Shown here piece after piece: positions 63,951 through 64,000 of a stretch of DNA of 64,000 nt. A model generated the notes under the pieces. That model worked only from the letters and a program-made list of their open reading frames with translations, was not told the origin of the DNA and did no database searches. This stretch comes from Neoroseomonas alkaliterrae. GTDB lineage: Bacteria; Pseudomonadota; Alphaproteobacteria; Acetobacterales; Acetobacteraceae. Within the stretch, counting starts at the first letter, position 1; each line of letters opens with the position of its first letter. Where the stretch lies: assembly GCF_014199195.1 (NCBI RefSeq), contig NZ_JACIJE010000007.1:62001-126000 (forward strand), read 5' to 3'. The translations under genes were made by a program, and so were the position numbers.

Positions 63951-64000
63951 CACGGGCACGCAATCCATCGCCCTCGGGCCTTCGCGCTGTTGCCCCCGCC

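Overview
The window is one contiguous stretch of a very GC-rich chromosome. The gene families and their order point to an alphaproteobacterium of the Rhodospirillales/Acetobacteraceae type (Roseomonas-like). The supporting evidence is the arrangement rne <-> amiC-mrcA-prfB, an RNase E whose S1 domain is split by a long acidic Ala/Pro-rich insertion, a FlbD-type flagellar sigma54 activator inside the fliF-to-flhG run, an fhs gene and many TRAP/Bug transport components. This assignment is inference; no rRNA gene is present. I saw no phage, insertion sequence, tRNA, rRNA or CRISPR array, and gene density is ordinary.

Layout. 0.1-2.1 kb: a sulfotransferase-like gene converging on a KpsS/KpsC-like capsule gene. 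2.1-7.0 kb: amiC-mrcA-prfB on the minus strand (cell wall and translation termination); prfB carries the classical +1 programmed frameshift. 7.7-10.6 kb: rne. 10.7-13.3 kb: an LprI-like secreted protein and propionyl-CoA synthetase. 13.4-20.3 kb: a sodium:solute symporter locus (DUF4212 small subunit plus VC_2705-type large subunit) with the DnaQ-like exonuclease and CBS-DUF294 protein that often accompany such symporters, and several small membrane proteins. 20.4-24.4 kb: a Tat-exported TRAP transporter (dctP-dctQ-dctM) ending in a 2-keto-4-pentenoate-hydratase-like gene. 24.5-29.8 kb: ferredoxin-NADP reductase, acetyltransferases, a phytase-like esterase and an amidase.

29.9-39.6 kb is a methionine/cobalamin region. 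An ArsR-methyltransferase fusion regulator and cobalamin-dependent metH are followed by a CDF metal transporter, tonB and a PduO-type cobalamin adenosyltransferase. Converging on these is a BtuB-like receptor under a well-formed cobalamin riboswitch. Divergent from the regulator, across a 43-bp spacer with a 20-bp near-perfect palindrome, is a small CxCC protein that looks like the front half of a COG0523 (CobW-like) GTPase with its P-loop lost.

39.7-50.9 kb: two ExoD-like proteins, an acyl-CoA pair (CaiB/BaiF transferase plus a crotonase lacking both catalytic glutamates), a CBS protein, a sulfurtransferase-Bug pair, a DUF1194 protein, a PhnW-like aminotransferase, an OmpW porin and fhs. 50.9-52.9 kb: SGNH-like protein plus OpgC-like membrane protein. 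53.1-64.0 kb: a flagellar operon on the minus strand, read as fliK, flgD, fliF, fliG, fliH, fliN, flbD, flhA, flhF, flhG; it probably continues past the window edge.

Most worth a second look: the P-loop-less COG0523 relative and its shared operator; an EF-hand-like loop in the symporter; GAFSGA in place of GAFTGA in FlbD; and hairpin-rich intergenic islands (about 19.5, 26.2, 46.4 and 47.0 kb) that share short sequence words.
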